Assembly (NCBI RefSeq): GCF_014838745.1 | Contig: NZ_JABUXR010000001.1 | Coordinates: 1-64,000, forward strand | DNA from: Limosilactobacillus urinaemulieris | GTDB lineage: Bacteria; Bacillota; Bacilli; Lactobacillales; Lactobacillaceae | Length of the DNA: 64,000 bases | Direction: 5' to 3' | Shown: positions 63,846 to 64,000 of the stretch, in pieces | Numbering within the stretch: position 1 is the first letter of the stretch | How the letters are laid out: every line of letters begins with the position of its first letter | Position numbers and translations under genes: made by a program | The notes under the pieces: model-generated | The model's database searches: none | What the model was told of the DNA's origin: nothing | The model's input: the letters and a program-made list of their open reading frames with translations, nothing else

Positions 63846-63926
63846 TTAAAGGTACTCAACCACGGTAGTTGTTGTTGTGGTTGAGGTGGAGGTTAGACGT
63901 TGAATAATTGCTTTTCGACTTGACAT
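63846..63926 (-). CDS. Thr-rich leader peptide (26 aa) of an attenuator
   Basis: ATG 63926 behind a strong GGAGG. The peptide is MSSRKAIIQRL, then TSTSTTTTTT, then VVEYL: eight Thr codons in ten. The Thr codons overlap RNA segment 1 (CTCAACCAC, 63877-63885), which pairs with segment 2 (GTGGTTGAG, 63855-63863). Segment 2 also pairs with segment 3 (TTGAGTA/TACTCAA, 63853-63859 with 63800-63806), which otherwise forms the terminator. A ribosome waiting at Thr codons would free segment 2 and allow read-through. Confidence 0.8.
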   Translation of the reverse strand: MSSRKAIIQRLTSTSTTTTTTVVEYL

Positions 63927-63962
63927 GATTAATTCCTCCAATTCATTTCTTTCAATGTCATT

Positions 63963-63991
63963 AGAATACTATTAGAAAATTAAAAATGCAA
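63963..63991 (-). promoter_or_regulatory. promoter of the leader-permease transcript
   Basis: TTGCAT (63986-63991), 17-bp spacer, TATTCT (63963-63968) on the minus strand. Confidence 0.55.
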
Positions 63992-64000
63992 GTCTTTTTT

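Noticed and set aside
1-64000. CRISPR array, prophage or rRNA operon
   Set aside because: No regularly spaced repeats, structural phage genes or rRNA sequence were seen anywhere in the window.

Overview
The window reads as a chromosomal segment of a low-GC heterofermentative Lactobacillaceae bacterium, most likely Limosilactobacillus (L. reuteri or a close relative). This rests on gene content and style, not on a database search: thiM-thiD-thiE salvage operon behind a TPP riboswitch, amaP-DUF2273-asp23, a single XerS-type recombinase, a nucleoside deoxyribosyltransferase, oleate hydratase, T-box leaders, CcpA (cre) sites, strong GGAGG ribosome binding sites, and mostly monocistronic genes separated by long-stem terminators.

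Layout. 1-1.5 kb: possible mobile-element end, then a T-box leader and a short Ile-rich ORF in front of a frameshifted 2-keto-4-pentenoate-hydratase-like gene (minus). 1.6-9 kb: aminotransferase, divergent triosephosphate isomerase paralog, asp23 operon, acetyltransferase, ClC transporter, lipase-like and PAS genes. 9-11.5 kb: thiamine salvage. 11.5-24 kb: patatin, LysR/AraC/ArsR regulators with redox enzymes (flavodoxin, cupin, Fe-alcohol dehydrogenase, FMN reductase, aldo/keto reductase), a RelE/ParE-type toxin-antitoxin pair, acetyltransferase and hydrolase. 24-33 kb: threonine biosynthesis (thrC, hom, thrB), hpt, ltrA, diaminopropionate ammonia-lyase, T-box-controlled brnQ. 33-39 kb: aldo/keto reductases with recombined remnants, HxlR, HAD phosphatase, acetyltransferase, two DUF915-type hydrolases. 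39.5-42.3 kb: XRE regulator divergent from a large LPQTG coiled-coil surface protein. 42-53 kb: CNNM transporter, xerS, tRNA-Pro, a PLD-nuclease/AAA+ ATPase fusion with an unknown companion, a membrane-anchored nuclease, a small tyrosine recombinase, broken 3-hydroxyacyl-CoA dehydrogenase, msrB, tRNA-Arg. 53-64 kb: HAD phosphatase, nucleoside deoxyribosyltransferase, MFS exporter, a three-gene operon with a second PLD/AAA+ paralog, broken oleate hydratase, a second nuclease, and an amino-acid permease behind a Thr-rich leader peptide.

Two things stand out. (1) The permease at 62340-63719 is preceded by a 26-codon leader ORF with eight Thr codons in ten, followed by RNA segments that can form mutually exclusive 1:2, 2:3 and 3:4 (terminator) hairpins. 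This is a trp-like, ribosome-mediated attenuator that appears to read threonine supply and is unusual for a lactobacillus. (2) Two paralogous proteins of 736 and 765 aa fuse a single-HxK PLD-type nuclease domain to an AAA+ ATPase. They lie about 10 kb apart in opposite orientation, each with unknown or lipase-like companions and a secreted DRGH-type nuclease within about 2 kb. I cannot match them to a named system.

The window is also rich in broken genes: seven full-length genes are interrupted by small frameshifts, a small deletion, a 7-bp duplication or one nonsense codon, the Fe-alcohol dehydrogenase break lying at a G7 tract, and three further gene remnants are present. Whether this is genome decay, phase variation or sequence error cannot be settled from the sequence alone.
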